Positions 1 through 9,579 of a stretch of 62,794 nt of DNA are shown piece after piece; positions within the stretch are counted from its first letter, which is position 1, and each line of letters starts with the position of its first letter. The notes under the pieces were generated by a model. It did no database searches. It worked only from the letters and a program-made list of their open reading frames with translations, and was not told the origin of the DNA. This stretch comes from Candidatus Auribacter fodinae (lineage in GTDB: Bacteria > Auribacterota > Auribacteria > Auribacterales > Auribacteraceae): positions 1 to 62,794 of the forward strand of contig QZJZ01000014.1 in assembly GCA_003599815.1 (NCBI GenBank). The letters run 5' to 3'. Position numbers and translations under genes: made by a program.

Positions 1-57
1 CTCTTCGTCTGGATGGAACGCCGCGCCCGCGTCACCGGCGCAATCGGTCAATATTGA
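1..57 (+). CDS. ABC-2 type permease, C-terminal end only (partial)
   Basis: The window opens inside a reading frame that ends at TGA 55-57. The 18 visible residues finish in a basic amphipathic tail (ERRARV, then TGAIGQY). The next gene ends in a very similar tail (ERRVRV, then LGTLGQH), so this is inferred to be the C-terminus of a paralogous membrane subunit of the same exporter. Its stop overlaps a possible ATG of the next gene by one base, which fits co-transcription. Only the tail is visible, so the family call rests on this similarity. Confidence 0.6.
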   Translation, partial: LFVWMERRARVTGAIGQY

Positions 58-71
58 TGCACGGAGAAAGA

Positions 72-923
72 ATGCAAACACACACCCTCTCCCAACCGAG
101 TCTCGCCTCGAACTTACGTGCGCTCTACGCCCTCATCCGCAAAGACTGGAAACAGTATTGGCGGTATCCTCTCAACGCGGTTTCAGCCATGTTCCACCCG
201 TTGATCTGGATCGCGCCGGTCTATTTCATGGGACTGGCATTCAGCGTCAATGGCAAGGCGGAAGGCTTCGCGCAATACAGTGGCACGACTGATTTCATGT
301 CGTTCATTTTGCTTGGCACCGTGCTCGAAAACTTCATCAATGCCGTCTTCTGGGGCATGGGATATGCCCTGAAAAACGATATGGACTCGGGCGTCATGGA
401 ATCGAACTGGCTGACACCCATCCCCCGCCTGTTGATCCTCATCGGCCACTCCGTGACGAATCTGATCGTCACGATGATCACGTCGATGGGCATGCTCTTC
501 TTCGCCGGGTTGATCTTCGGCTTCCACCCCACCGGCAATCTTTGGGCTGCATTCGCCCCCATCATCCCGATGATGCTGGGCCTGTACGGATTTGGCTTTG
601 CCTTCGCCGCCGTGGTCATGCTGCTGCGTGAAGCCAATGCCCTCGTGGACATGAGCAGTTTCCTTGTCCAGATCTTCTCGGGGGCGAACTTCCCAGTCAA
701 TGCCCTGCCACGCTTCCTACTTCCCGTTGCACTTGCGCTTCCATTGACCTACGGACTCGACTCGGTCCGCGCGCACTTGCTCGGTACGAACACGATCGTC
801 CCCCTGCAATGGGAATTGGCCCTCCTGTTCGTCTTCATGTTCGTCATGTTGTGGATCGGCACCTCCGCCTTCCGTTCGCTCGAGCGACGCGTGAGAGTGT
901 TAGGCACGCTCGGCCAGCATTAA
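72..923 (+). CDS. ABC-2 type transporter permease
   Basis: The product is a polytopic inner-membrane subunit of an ABC exporter, about 283 residues with six hydrophobic segments in the usual ABC-2 layout. Its topology and length match the DrrB/NodJ-like class, which moves drugs, lipids or polysaccharides with a separate ATPase. That ATPase is not in view and presumably lies upstream with the permease ending at 57. The start at ATG 72 is preferred because GGAG at 63-66 sits at a good distance; TTG 54 and ATG 57 are in frame but have no Shine-Dalgarno match. The substrate is unknown. The pair of adjacent permeases suggests a heteromeric membrane domain. Confidence 0.8.
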   Translation: MQTHTLSQPSLASNLRALYALIRKDWKQYWRYPLNAVSAMFHPLIWIAPVYFMGLAFSVNGKAEGFAQYSGTTDFMSFILLGTVLENFINAVFWGMGYALKNDMDSGVMESNWLTPIPRLLILIGHSVTNLIVTMITSMGMLFFAGLIFGFHPTGNLWAAFAPIIPMMLGLYGFGFAFAAVVMLLREANALVDMSSFLVQIFSGANFPVNALPRFLLPVALALPLTYGLDSVRAHLLGTNTIVPLQWELALLFVFMFVMLWIGTSAFRSLERRVRVLGTLGQH

Positions 924-990
924 TTCCGCCTCTATTGGATTGGGACGCGCCCTTCTCCAGTATGGAATCTGGACGAAATCCCGTTCCCGA

Positions 991-1021
991 CCTGTTCAAA
1001 TTGGAACACACGCACTAGGAT
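991..1021 (+). promoter_or_regulatory. Promoter/operator-like element of first MFS gene
   Basis: The stretch contains TTC-N6-GAA (995-1006) inside CCTGTTCAAA..GGAAC, followed by a -10-like TAGGAT (1016-1021), 23 bases before the ATG at 1044. Almost the same arrangement precedes the second MFS gene at 2389-2419. The shared inverted TTC/GAA pair could be an operator or simply the conserved -35 region. This is seen directly; function is inferred. Confidence 0.5.
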
Positions 1022-1043
1022 TATTCGATGCAAAAGGTTTGCC

Positions 1044-2312
1044 ATGTTTAATAAACTCCAAAGAATCTACAACGATTATCCGCGTCTATTCTGGATCGTG
1101 GTCGGCGTCTCCTTCATAGATAGCGTCGGCGGGACTCTCCTCTTCCCGTTCTTCGCCCTGTACATCACCCAGAAATTCGGCGTCGGCATGACCGAAGCAG
1201 GCATACTGCTGGGGATGTTTTCCCTGTTCGGCATGATCGGCGGGATGGCGGGCGGCGCACTCACTGACCGCTTCGGGCGCAGGCGGCTCATCCTTTTCGG
1301 CCTGACCTTTAGCGCTCTCAGCACACTGACATTTGGTTTGGTCAACGATATCCGCGTCATGTACCCCATCGCTGTGGTGGTCGGTCTGATCGGCGGACTG
1401 TCAGGTCCTGCACACAACGCCATGATCGCCGACATCCTTCCCGAGGAGAAACGCCAGGAGGGATTCGGTATCCTGCGCGTGGTCGGCAACTTCGCCTGGA
1501 TCATCGGTCCGACCATCGGCGGGTTGATCGCCAAACAGAACTTCTTCGCACTGTTCGTGATCGATGCCGCTGTCAGTTGTGTCGTCGCGGCGCTGGTATT
1601 CCGTCTGATACCGGAGACCAAGCCTCAGGTCCAGGTGGAAGCGGGCGTGGAGACACACGAGTCCATCTGGCAGACTGTCCTCGGGTATCGGGTCGCTTTG
1701 CGCGATTTCGCGTTCATGGCGTTCATCGTTGCCAGCGTGTTGATGTTGCTCGTCTACCAGCAAGCCTACGGCTCGCTCTCGGTCTTCCTGCGCGACCAGC
1801 ACGGCATTGACCCGCAGGGGTATGGCTTCCTGATGACATCCAGTGCCATCACCGTGGTGCTCTTTCAGTTCGGTGTCAGCCGCTGGCTCCGCAATAAAGC
1901 ACCCTTCCTGATGATGGCCTTTGGTACGCTGTACTACATGGTCGGTTTTACCATGTTCGGATTGTTCTCGAACTACCTCTGGTTTGTGACCGCCATCGTC
2001 ATCATCACCGTCGGCGAGATGATCGTTGTGCCGGTCAGCCAGGCGCTGGCCGCCAACTTCGCCCCCGAGGCAATGCGCGGACGCTACATGGCGGTTTTCG
2101 GTTTCTCGTGGGCCATCCCGCAAACCATCGGGCCAAGCGCGGCGGGTTACATCATGGACAATTTCAACCCCAACCTGCTGTGGTATCTCGGCGGCGTGTT
2201 GTGCGCCCTCTCGGTGCTCAGTTACTACGGTTTGCACTTGAAACTCCATAAAGAAGAGCGTTTCATCCGCCGCGACGAAGAAGTGAAGGCGGTTCCCACT
2301 GCTGCGGACTAA
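1044..2312 (+). CDS. MFS transporter (first of a tandem pair)
   Basis: The 422-residue product is a twelve-helix major facilitator superfamily carrier, probably a proton-coupled exporter in the inner membrane. The loop between helices 2 and 3 carries the MFS signature GGALTDRFGRRRL (about residues 71-83), and a partial repeat (RGRYMAVFG) falls in the C-terminal half. The next gene (2445-3713) is a close paralogue along its whole length, so this is a recent tandem duplication. Each copy has its own promoter-like element and terminator, so they look like separate transcription units. The substrate cannot be told from sequence; drug-efflux and sugar-efflux carriers have this form. Confidence 0.88.
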   Translation: MFNKLQRIYNDYPRLFWIVVGVSFIDSVGGTLLFPFFALYITQKFGVGMTEAGILLGMFSLFGMIGGMAGGALTDRFGRRRLILFGLTFSALSTLTFGLVNDIRVMYPIAVVVGLIGGLSGPAHNAMIADILPEEKRQEGFGILRVVGNFAWIIGPTIGGLIAKQNFFALFVIDAAVSCVVAALVFRLIPETKPQVQVEAGVETHESIWQTVLGYRVALRDFAFMAFIVASVLMLLVYQQAYGSLSVFLRDQHGIDPQGYGFLMTSSAITVVLFQFGVSRWLRNKAPFLMMAFGTLYYMVGFTMFGLFSNYLWFVTAIVIITVGEMIVVPVSQALAANFAPEAMRGRYMAVFGFSWAIPQTIGPSAAGYIMDNFNPNLLWYLGGVLCALSVLSYYGLHLKLHKEERFIRRDEEVKAVPTAAD

Positions 2313-2320
2313 CGAATCCG

Positions 2321-2350
2321 TCCCGCCCATCACAGGGCGGGATTTTTTTG
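2321..2350 (+). terminator. Rho-independent terminator after first MFS gene
   Basis: A perfect stem CCCGCCC/GGGCGGG with a six-base loop is followed by ATTTTTTT, nine bases after the stop codon. This is a textbook intrinsic terminator separating the two MFS copies. Confidence 0.9.
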
Positions 2351-2388
2351 TCAGCGGCAACACCCCTAAGGAGAAAGAGGCGATTCCA

Positions 2389-2419
2389 CCTGTTCAAAAT
2401 AGAACGCACGTGCTATGAT
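2389..2419 (+). promoter_or_regulatory. Promoter/operator-like element of second MFS gene
   Basis: The element has CCTGTTCAAA..AGAAC with TTC at 2393-2395 and GAA at 2402-2404, then a -10-like TATGAT at 2414-2419, spaced 17 bases from TGTTCA. It closely repeats the arrangement at 991-1021. The ATG at 2415 falls within the -10 box, which argues for translation starting at 2445. Confidence 0.55.
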
Positions 2420-2444
2420 TTGTGTCCCTAACGAAAGGTTGAGA

Positions 2445-3713
2445 ATGCTCAAGAGATTTAGAACTGTCTATCAGGATTATCCACGGCTTTTCTGGATCGT
2501 AGTGGGTGTCTCCTTCATCGACCGCGTCGGCGGGACAATGCTCTTCCCGTTCTTCGCCCTCTACATCACCCAGAAATTCGGTGTCGGCATGACCGAAGCA
2601 GGCCTCCTGCTGGGCACCATGTCGGCTTTTGGATTTGGCGGCGGCATGATCGGCGGCGCCCTCACCGATCGATTTGGGCGCAAGCAGTTGATCCTCTTCG
2701 GGTTGGTCTTCAGCGCCCTCAGCAGTCTGGCATTTGGTCTTGTCACCACCATTCAGATGATGTGGCCGCTGGTGGTCGTTGTAGGCCTGCTCGGAGAAAT
2801 CGCGGGACCCGCTCACAATGCCATGATCGCCGACATCCTGCCTGAGGAAAAACGCCAGGAGGGATTTGGCATCCTGCGCGTGGTGGCAAACGTGGCCTGG
2901 CTGATCGGACCGATCATCGGCGGAATCGTGGCGAAGAACCTCGATTATTTCTATCTCTTCGTGACCGACGCCGTCATCAGTTGCATCGTCGCGGCGTTGT
3001 TCTTCCGCTTGTTGCCCGAGACCAAGCCCAAGGTCAAGATGGAAGCGGGCGCCCCGCATCCAGAACCAGAATCGATGGGGAAGACCATCATCGGATATTT
3101 CAAAGTCTTCAGGGACCTTGGCTTCATCGCCTTTATCGTCGCCAACATATTGATGTTAACCGTTTACCAGCAGATGTACGGTACGCTTTCCGTCTTTCTC
3201 CGCGACGAACACGGTCTCGATCCGCAAAACTACGGTATTCTAATGACCGCCAGCGCCATCACCGTGGTGTTGTTCCAGTTTGGAGTCAGCCGCTGGCTGC
3301 GCGACAAACCACCTTTCCTGATGATGAGTCTCGGCACGCTCTTCTTCCTGATCGGCTTCTCCATGTTTGGGTACGTCTCGGTTTACCTGCTCTTTGCGCT
3401 TGCCCTCGTGGTCATCACCATCGGCGAGATGATCGTCTTCCCGGTCAGTTCGGGCCTGGCCGCCAACTTCGCCCCCGAAGACATGCGCGGACGTTACATG
3501 GCAGTCTTCGGCCTGTCGTGGGCGATTCCCCAAATGTTCGGCCTCGCGGCGGCAGGATACGTGCTCGACAACTTCAGCAACCCCAGCCTCCTGTGGTTCA
3601 TCTGCGGAGGCCTCAGCGCCGTCTCGGCCATGAGTTATTACGCCCTGCACTTGCGTCTTCATAAACAGGAACGGTTCGCTCGCAAACCTGCGGCCGAACC
3701 AGCCGCCGACTAA
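2445..3713 (+). CDS. MFS transporter (second of a tandem pair)
   Basis: The 422-residue twelve-helix MFS carrier is nearly collinear with the product of 1044-2312, including GGALTDRFGRKQL in the 2-3 loop and RGRYMAVFGLSWAIPQ in the C-terminal half. The start at ATG 2445 makes its N-terminus (MLKRF) align with the first copy (MFNKL); an upstream in-frame ATG at 2415 lies in the probable -10 box. Differences concentrate in the N-terminal half and around the central loop, suggesting the copies may have diverged in substrate. It is likely monocistronic, with its own promoter and terminator. Confidence 0.88.
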   Translation: MLKRFRTVYQDYPRLFWIVVGVSFIDRVGGTMLFPFFALYITQKFGVGMTEAGLLLGTMSAFGFGGGMIGGALTDRFGRKQLILFGLVFSALSSLAFGLVTTIQMMWPLVVVVGLLGEIAGPAHNAMIADILPEEKRQEGFGILRVVANVAWLIGPIIGGIVAKNLDYFYLFVTDAVISCIVAALFFRLLPETKPKVKMEAGAPHPEPESMGKTIIGYFKVFRDLGFIAFIVANILMLTVYQQMYGTLSVFLRDEHGLDPQNYGILMTASAITVVLFQFGVSRWLRDKPPFLMMSLGTLFFLIGFSMFGYVSVYLLFALALVVITIGEMIVFPVSSGLAANFAPEDMRGRYMAVFGLSWAIPQMFGLAAAGYVLDNFSNPSLLWFICGGLSAVSAMSYYALHLRLHKQERFARKPAAEPAAD

Positions 3714-3717
3714 CCTC

Positions 3718-3746
3718 AAGTCCCGCCCACCCACAGGGCGGGACTT
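3718..3746 (+). terminator. Rho-independent terminator after second MFS gene
   Basis: An AGTCCCGCCC / GGGCGGGACT stem with a short ACCCACA loop is followed by TTTCGTTT. It shares the CCCGCCC core with the terminator at 2321-2350, consistent with duplication of the whole unit. Confidence 0.85.
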
Positions 3747-3764
3747 TCGTTTACAATGTCGGGA

Positions 3765-4679
3765 ATGGATTTTTACGATCTCTGTCTTGCTTCGAACTGG
3801 GAATATGACGACGGCTTTATCGAAATTTTGGATGGAACCTGCCACGCGCGTGGACGCAGACTCTTGACCGTCACCCCGTCCACCCTCGCGGGGGCCCTTT
3901 CGCGTCTCTCATCAGGGGAGGCGGGTTTCTCCGCCCTGCTCGACCGCGCCTCCGAAGCGGACCCTGCCTTCCTGCCCCTCGTGGACATTGCCCGATCCCT
4001 CGGCGCGCGCAGACTCAACCCGCGCGAACTCGCCGACCGCGCCTACGACAAGGCCGCCATCCATCATCTCTTTCTCGAAGACGGAATCCCCACCCCGCGG
4101 ACAATCATCCTGCCCGCGTATCACCATCAACCCGAACTGCCCCTGCTCGAGCTACAACCTCTCGGCGGGAACTTCACCGCCAAACCCGCGCTCGGCGGCG
4201 GCGGGGACGGCGTCATCATGGAAATATCCACGCTGGAGCAGATCCAGTCCGCCCGACAGCATTTTCCCGAACAGCAATATCTCTTGCAGGAACACGTCAC
4301 CCCGCTAATCGTGGATGGATTACCTGCCTGGTTACGCGTCATCTACTGTCTCGGGGATATTTTCATCAATTATTGGGATACGAACACGCATGTTTACACA
4401 CCCATCAATCAGGGCGGACACGTTGGTCCACCCCAACAAATCACGCCCCCACAACTCGCCCCTCAACTGACTGGCCTGTGCGAAATCACACATCGCATTG
4501 CCCGTCTCTGCCGACTCCACCTCTTCTCGACCGAGATCGCGTGGACGGAGGGTGATCGCCTGCTCGTCGTGGATTACGTCAACGACCCGATTGACCTGCG
4601 CCTGCAATCCCGCGCGGCAGATGGCGTCCCCGATTTCATCGTGGAGAGGATTGCAACGCGAATCGTTGAAACAATTTAA
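3765..4679 (+). CDS. ATP-grasp-like protein
   Basis: The roughly 304-residue soluble protein has ATP-grasp features: a preATP segment ending in a lysine context (AYDKAAIHHLFLEDGIP), a glycine-rich loop after a conserved lysine (TAKPALGGGGDGV), a QEHV segment, and a late acidic/Asn metal-site-like stretch (VDYVNDPIDL). ATP-grasp ligases join a carboxylate to an amine or thiol through an acyl phosphate. No partner biosynthetic gene lies beside it, so the substrate is unknown. ATG 3756 and ATG 3765 are both possible; 3765 is chosen because it starts the first folded segment. It converges with the HYR gene, leaving 14 bases. Confidence 0.6.
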   Translation: MDFYDLCLASNWEYDDGFIEILDGTCHARGRRLLTVTPSTLAGALSRLSSGEAGFSALLDRASEADPAFLPLVDIARSLGARRLNPRELADRAYDKAAIHHLFLEDGIPTPRTIILPAYHHQPELPLLELQPLGGNFTAKPALGGGGDGVIMEISTLEQIQSARQHFPEQQYLLQEHVTPLIVDGLPAWLRVIYCLGDIFINYWDTNTHVYTPINQGGHVGPPQQITPPQLAPQLTGLCEITHRIARLCRLHLFSTEIAWTEGDRLLVVDYVNDPIDLRLQSRAADGVPDFIVERIATRIVETI

Positions 4680-4693
4680 AATTGAGCGGGCGC

Positions 4694-6358
4694 TTACGGA
4701 AGTTTTATCAGGAAGGCATCATCGAACCAGGCCTGTCCACTGGCGTTGCGGAAAACGAAGCGGAAGACGAGGTGTGTGTAATCCGCAGGGGCCGTGGCAA
4801 CCCCGCTAAAATTCTGGAAGCCATGCGTGCCGGGCGTCAAATTCAGTTTCGCGGTACCTGGGACTTTGGCCCAGGTGTCGTAGAAAATCACTTCCACCTG
4901 ATACAGTCCGCCAGTGTTAGGCGCGTGGCGGGCACCGCTCGAAATCCCAAATGCATATTTATCCCCGGCCAATCCACTGCGTTTAACGAGCTGAAAAACG
5001 GACTTGTAGGTATTTGTTTTGTCGCCAGCCAGTCGGACAGAGCAGGACGCGCTGTTAAAAATGACGCAGTCCAGCACGGACGCGAAAGGCGCAGGCGCGC
5101 CCATCACATTCCAGGAGTATGGCATGGCATAAGGGCCACTAAAATCAGGCTTGCTGAGCAGGTTCCTGTTCTTCCGCACGGTGACTTTGAAATTTCCCAC
5201 AGCGATGTTACCGGCAGTGTCACTGGCCAAGCATTTGACAGTTGTTGCGCCAGCCGGAAAGGTGAAACCTGAAACCGGGGCACACGTGACCGTCGGGCTG
5301 GCTGGCCCGACTGTATCGGTGGCAGTGGCTGTGAAGGTGACCACCGCGCCCGCGGGAATGGTCTGGGGAACGGTCATATTGCCCGGCAGAGTTAGCGAAG
5401 GCGGAGTGGTGTCTGTGATTGTGATGATGAATGAGCCGTTGGCGATGTTGCCAGCCACATCAGCGGCGGAACAGTTCACCGTCGTAGACCCAACCATAAA
5501 GAGCGAGTCGGAAGACGGTGTGCAGGTGACCGGGACAGAACCGTCCACAACATCAATGGCGCTGGCAGAGAAGCCAACAACACGCCCGCCCAGCGTGTTG
5601 GCTTCATAGGTCAAGTTACCTGGTAGGGTTAGCGAAGGGGGAGTCGTGTCCGTGCCAGTGATGGAAATGTCATCAATGCCGATCCATTCATCACTTCCCA
5701 CGGCATTGGTGGTGATAATGCGGATTTGAACGAGAGGCTGGTAATCCACAGCGGCTGGCAGGGTTACGTTAACGGGTGTCACTAGGGTCGCGAGGCTGGG
5801 GCCGGCGGTGGCATCTGCCACGTAGCCTGCCGCCACGTTCGTAAATGGGCCGCTATCTCCCACACGGTATTGCAGGGCAACTGGCTGAATGGCATTATCC
5901 GCCGACCCATCAATATCGCGCAGGTCATATGAGATGGTGATGTCAGTCAGCCCAGTGGTACTGACCGTAATCAAAATGTATGGCGCATCGGCCGTTCCCG
6001 ATCCCTGCAGGGCGATGACCTGCAGGGCATTGTCAAATTCGGCCACATCCCCATTTGTGATGTTTGCATTTGTCTGGTTGGCGAGAACGGTCAAATCATT
6101 GGCTGCGGCGCTCTCAGTCAAAACGGTTTGTGGATCCACCCCGGTTGTCGTTGTGAGACTCTGTCCGAGATAGCCGTTGATTCCCAACACGCCTGACCAA
6201 TCATCATTGGCAGTGATGAGGCCGGTGTTGCTCCAATCTTGCAAAAATGGCAACGTTTGAGCCGTTGCATCGGCTTGGACACTACCGACTTGCGCAGATG
6301 CGACCCCCATTGCCATAATAACGATGAGCAGGGACACTTTGCCAATTTGGTTTTGCAT
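4694..6358 (-). CDS. Secreted protein with two HYR (hyalin) repeats
   Basis: The 554-residue exported protein has a Sec signal peptide (positive MQNQIGK, then a hydrophobic core ending about ASAQ). Next comes a roughly 200-residue beta-rich domain with IDDISITGTD, typical of extracellular lectin-like folds. Two Ig-like HYR repeats follow, each opening with DTTPPSLTLPGN and containing a Cys pair (PVTCTP..VNCSA; TVTCAP..VKCLA). A C-terminal beta-sandwich ends in WFDDAFLIKLP, resembling carbohydrate-binding modules. HYR domains mediate adhesion, so a surface or extracellular matrix role is likely. ATG 6358 is preferred over 6412 because GGAGAAGG precedes it and it starts the signal peptide. Confidence 0.75.
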   Translation of the reverse strand: MQNQIGKVSLLIVIMAMGVASAQVGSVQADATAQTLPFLQDWSNTGLITANDDWSGVLGINGYLGQSLTTTTGVDPQTVLTESAAANDLTVLANQTNANITNGDVAEFDNALQVIALQGSGTADAPYILITVSTTGLTDITISYDLRDIDGSADNAIQPVALQYRVGDSGPFTNVAAGYVADATAGPSLATLVTPVNVTLPAAVDYQPLVQIRIITTNAVGSDEWIGIDDISITGTDTTPPSLTLPGNLTYEANTLGGRVVGFSASAIDVVDGSVPVTCTPSSDSLFMVGSTTVNCSAADVAGNIANGSFIITITDTTPPSLTLPGNMTVPQTIPAGAVVTFTATATDTVGPASPTVTCAPVSGFTFPAGATTVKCLASDTAGNIAVGNFKVTVRKNRNLLSKPDFSGPYAMPYSWNVMGAPAPFASVLDCVIFNSASCSVRLAGDKTNTYKSVFQLVKRSGLAGDKYAFGISSGARHAPNTGGLYQVEVIFYDTWAKVPGTAKLNLTPGTHGFQNFSGVATAPADYTHLVFRFVFRNASGQAWFDDAFLIKLP

Positions 6359-6521
6359 TTCCTTCTCCTCGGATTTGATGGAAGTGTGCGGGAAACTTCT
6401 GCAAATCCTCACCTTTTTTTTGCCATCTGGATGTATCCAACGCGAATCATATGAACAACTTCAATAAATGTCAATAGTTTTAAGTCAGAAATAATTCGTC
6501 GAGGAAGTAACCCTTGGACAA

Positions 6522-6557
6522 AACAACAGGCCTCTCCTTGAGAGGCCTGTTGTTCTT
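6522..6557. terminator. Bidirectional hairpin terminator
   Basis: A 15-base perfect inverted repeat (AACAACAGGCCTCTC and its complement) has a tight CTT loop and T-rich flanks on both strands. It lies 17 bases after the slyD stop on the minus strand and so most probably terminates slyD. Confidence 0.85.
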
Positions 6558-6573
6558 AACTTTACGAAATGAA

Positions 6574-7059
6574 TTAATGCCCATGCCCTCCATGCGCGTG
6601 GCCGTGATCCATCTCCTCTTCGGTCGCGTCGCGCAGCCCCACCACCTTGACATCAAAGTGCAGTTCCTTGCCTGCCAGCGGATGATTCATGTTAAGCACC
6701 ACGTTCTCGCCTTCCATGCTCTCCACACGGGCATACATGGGCTGGCCTTCAGGACCAGTCAACTCCATCTCCAGGCCGGGTTTGAGTGGAATATCCGCTG
6801 GGAACTCGCCACGCGGCACCTCGATAAAGGCCTCTTCGTCAGATTCGCCGTATCCGTCTGCAGCCGAAACGATCACCGTCTTGCTCTCACCCACCGACAT
6901 GCCATCCATCTCGCGCTCCAGCCCGGGGATGATGTTCGCCGCGCCGTACAAATACTCCAGCGGGTCGCCGCCTTCGGATGAGTCCACCACCTTGCCGTCC
7001 ACGCGCAGGGTGTATTCCATTGAAACCACCTGGCCGTCAGTCACTTTTGTCGCTGTCAT
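6574..7059 (-). CDS. slyD: FKBP-type peptidyl-prolyl isomerase, SlyD family
   Basis: The 161-residue cytosolic prolyl isomerase and chaperone has the SlyD order: a split FKBP domain (VDSSEGGDPLEYLYGAANIIPGLE; later MNHPLAGKELHFDVKVVGL) with the insert-in-flap domain between (about residues 75-125, with MYARVESMEGENVVLNMNHPLAG closing it). The C-terminus is a short His-rich tail (HGHAHGGHGH) of the type that binds nickel in SlyD. It is monocistronic, with a hairpin terminator right after it and divergent from the ABC operon at 7170. Confidence 0.93.
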   Translation of the reverse strand: MTATKVTDGQVVSMEYTLRVDGKVVDSSEGGDPLEYLYGAANIIPGLEREMDGMSVGESKTVIVSAADGYGESDEEAFIEVPRGEFPADIPLKPGLEMELTGPEGQPMYARVESMEGENVVLNMNHPLAGKELHFDVKVVGLRDATEEEMDHGHAHGGHGH

Positions 7060-7169
7060 TTTTTCTCCTTGTTCTGGCTAGATGCCAGGAATTCCGCCGA
7101 TTGTACCCTTTTCTTCGCGACAGAATCGAGATTCCGACGTAAAATAAATATATTCCTCAGGAGGTTCCC

Positions 7170-8114
<945 letters not shown>

Positions 8115-8119
8115 AGCAC

Positions 8120-8169
8120 CCGCTGTCCTGAGCGGAGGAGCGTGTTCTTCGCTCCGCTCAGGACAGCGG
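8120..8169. repeat. Inverted-repeat element inside the ABC operon
   Basis: Between the ATPase stop and the permease start lies a long hairpin: a roughly 20-base arm CCGCTGTCCTGAGCGGAG and its complement around a short loop. It shares TCCTGAGCG with the element at 9459-9565. Such CTGAGCG repeats are scattered through genomes of this type and can act as mRNA 3'-stabilising or attenuating structures; that role is inferred. Confidence 0.7.
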
Positions 8170-8189
8170 AAACTTGAAAAGAGATTTCC

Positions 8190-9449
8190 ATGTTAAAAAC
8201 CATCATCATCGGTTTCAAAGACCTCCGCCTCGTCTTCCGCGACCGCGCCGCGCTGGTGTTCATGTTGCTCGCGCCGTTCCTGCTCACCATCGGCATGGGT
8301 TTCGTCACAGGGCGATTCAGCGGGAATAGCGGAGGCATCCAGGACATCCCCGTCATTATTGTCAACCTCGACAACGCCGAGTTGGGCGACGCGCTCGTGG
8401 ACGTCTTCAATTCGGAGGATCTGGCCGAATTGGTCGAACCCGCCACATCGTCGGACCCCGAAGCGGCGCGCCAGTTAATTGATGATAACCAAGCCGCGGC
8501 CGCGGTCATCATTCCCGAGGGATTCACCCGCTCGATCATCCCCGCCGAAGGGACGATGACGGATCCAAACTTCGCCGAGGCGGATCCCATTTCGATTGAA
8601 GTGTACGTCAACCCTGCCAAGCCCACCAGCGCGGGCGTGATCAAAGCCATCGTGGACGAGTTCGTCAGCCGCGTGGATGAGGGGCGCACCAGCGGCATGA
8701 CCACGATTTTCCAGATGCTGATGACGGGCGTTATTACACCGCAACAGGCCGAGACCGAAGGCCGCTCGCTATTCGAAGATGTTGACCAAACCGAGTCCAC
8801 TGCCCTGACCTTGAAAACAGATGACGAAGGCGCGCAGGCCGTGGAGTTCGACATCCTCGCTTATATGGCGCCTGGCATGGCGCTACTGTTCTTGATGTAC
8901 ACCGTCAGTTACGGCGGGCGCTCGATTCTCGCCGAACGCGCGCAAGGGACATTGCCGCGCCTGCTCGTTTCACCGACATCCTCCGCGCAGATTTTGGGTG
9001 GCAAGGTCTTTGGTATTTACCTGACAGGCGTGGCGCAAATCTCGATTCTGATTCTCGCCAGCGCGATTTTCTTCCAGGTGAAGTGGGGCGACCCGCTAGG
9101 GATGACCGCGTTGATTCTAGCGGCGGTCTTTGGTGCGACGGGCTGGGGCATGTTGATCACTGCCTTTGCGCGCAACCCGAATCAGGTGGCGAGCATCGGT
9201 TCAGCCATCATGCTCATCTTCGGCATCCTCGGCGGCAGTTTCATTGACCTGGGGATGATGCCTCCTGCCATCCAATTCATCAGCAAGATCACGCCGAATG
9301 CCTGGGCATTGGACGGGTTCACCACCCTCGCCCTCGGTGGCGGACTGGCGCAACTGACCGAGCCGATCGTTGCCCTGCTCATTATGGGCGTGGTGTTGTT
9401 TGCCGTGTCGGTGATGATCTTTGGGAAGAAGAATCTGGCGCAGAAATAA
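8190..9449 (+). CDS. ABC-2 type permease with large extracytoplasmic domain
   Basis: The 419-residue membrane subunit has one N-terminal helix (about 20-40), a roughly 190-residue extracytoplasmic segment, and a cluster of five or six helices from about residue 225 to the end. This is the ABC-2 family 3 (YhgE/YhhJ-like) layout. SILAERAQGTLPRLLVSPTS, the conserved loop before the second helix, is present. It pairs with the ATPase at 7170 and with the permease at 9580, probably as a heterodimer. Confidence 0.88.
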   Translation: MLKTIIIGFKDLRLVFRDRAALVFMLLAPFLLTIGMGFVTGRFSGNSGGIQDIPVIIVNLDNAELGDALVDVFNSEDLAELVEPATSSDPEAARQLIDDNQAAAAVIIPEGFTRSIIPAEGTMTDPNFAEADPISIEVYVNPAKPTSAGVIKAIVDEFVSRVDEGRTSGMTTIFQMLMTGVITPQQAETEGRSLFEDVDQTESTALTLKTDDEGAQAVEFDILAYMAPGMALLFLMYTVSYGGRSILAERAQGTLPRLLVSPTSSAQILGGKVFGIYLTGVAQISILILASAIFFQVKWGDPLGMTALILAAVFGATGWGMLITAFARNPNQVASIGSAIMLIFGILGGSFIDLGMMPPAIQFISKITPNAWALDGFTTLALGGGLAQLTEPIVALLIMGVVLFAVSVMIFGKKNLAQK

Positions 9450-9458
9450 CTTGTAACC

Positions 9459-9565
9459 GTCATTGCGAGACATTGTCCTGAGCGAAGCGTAGCGCAGTCG
9501 AAGGGCAATGTCGAAACAATCTCCTCGGAACAGGGGATTGCTTCGCAACAAACGCTCGCAATGAC
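9459..9565. repeat. Composite palindromic intergenic repeat
   Basis: The outer arms are GTCATTGCGAG (9459-9469) and CTCGCAATGAC (9555-9565). Between them sit an inner palindrome with CATTGTCCTGAGCG and CGAAGGGCAATG, and GGGATTGCTTCG. This is the form of widespread REP/MITE-like intergenic repeats. It fills almost the whole gap between the two permease genes and shares a core with 8120-8169. Confidence 0.7.
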
Positions 9566-9579
9566 AGAGGAAACAAACT

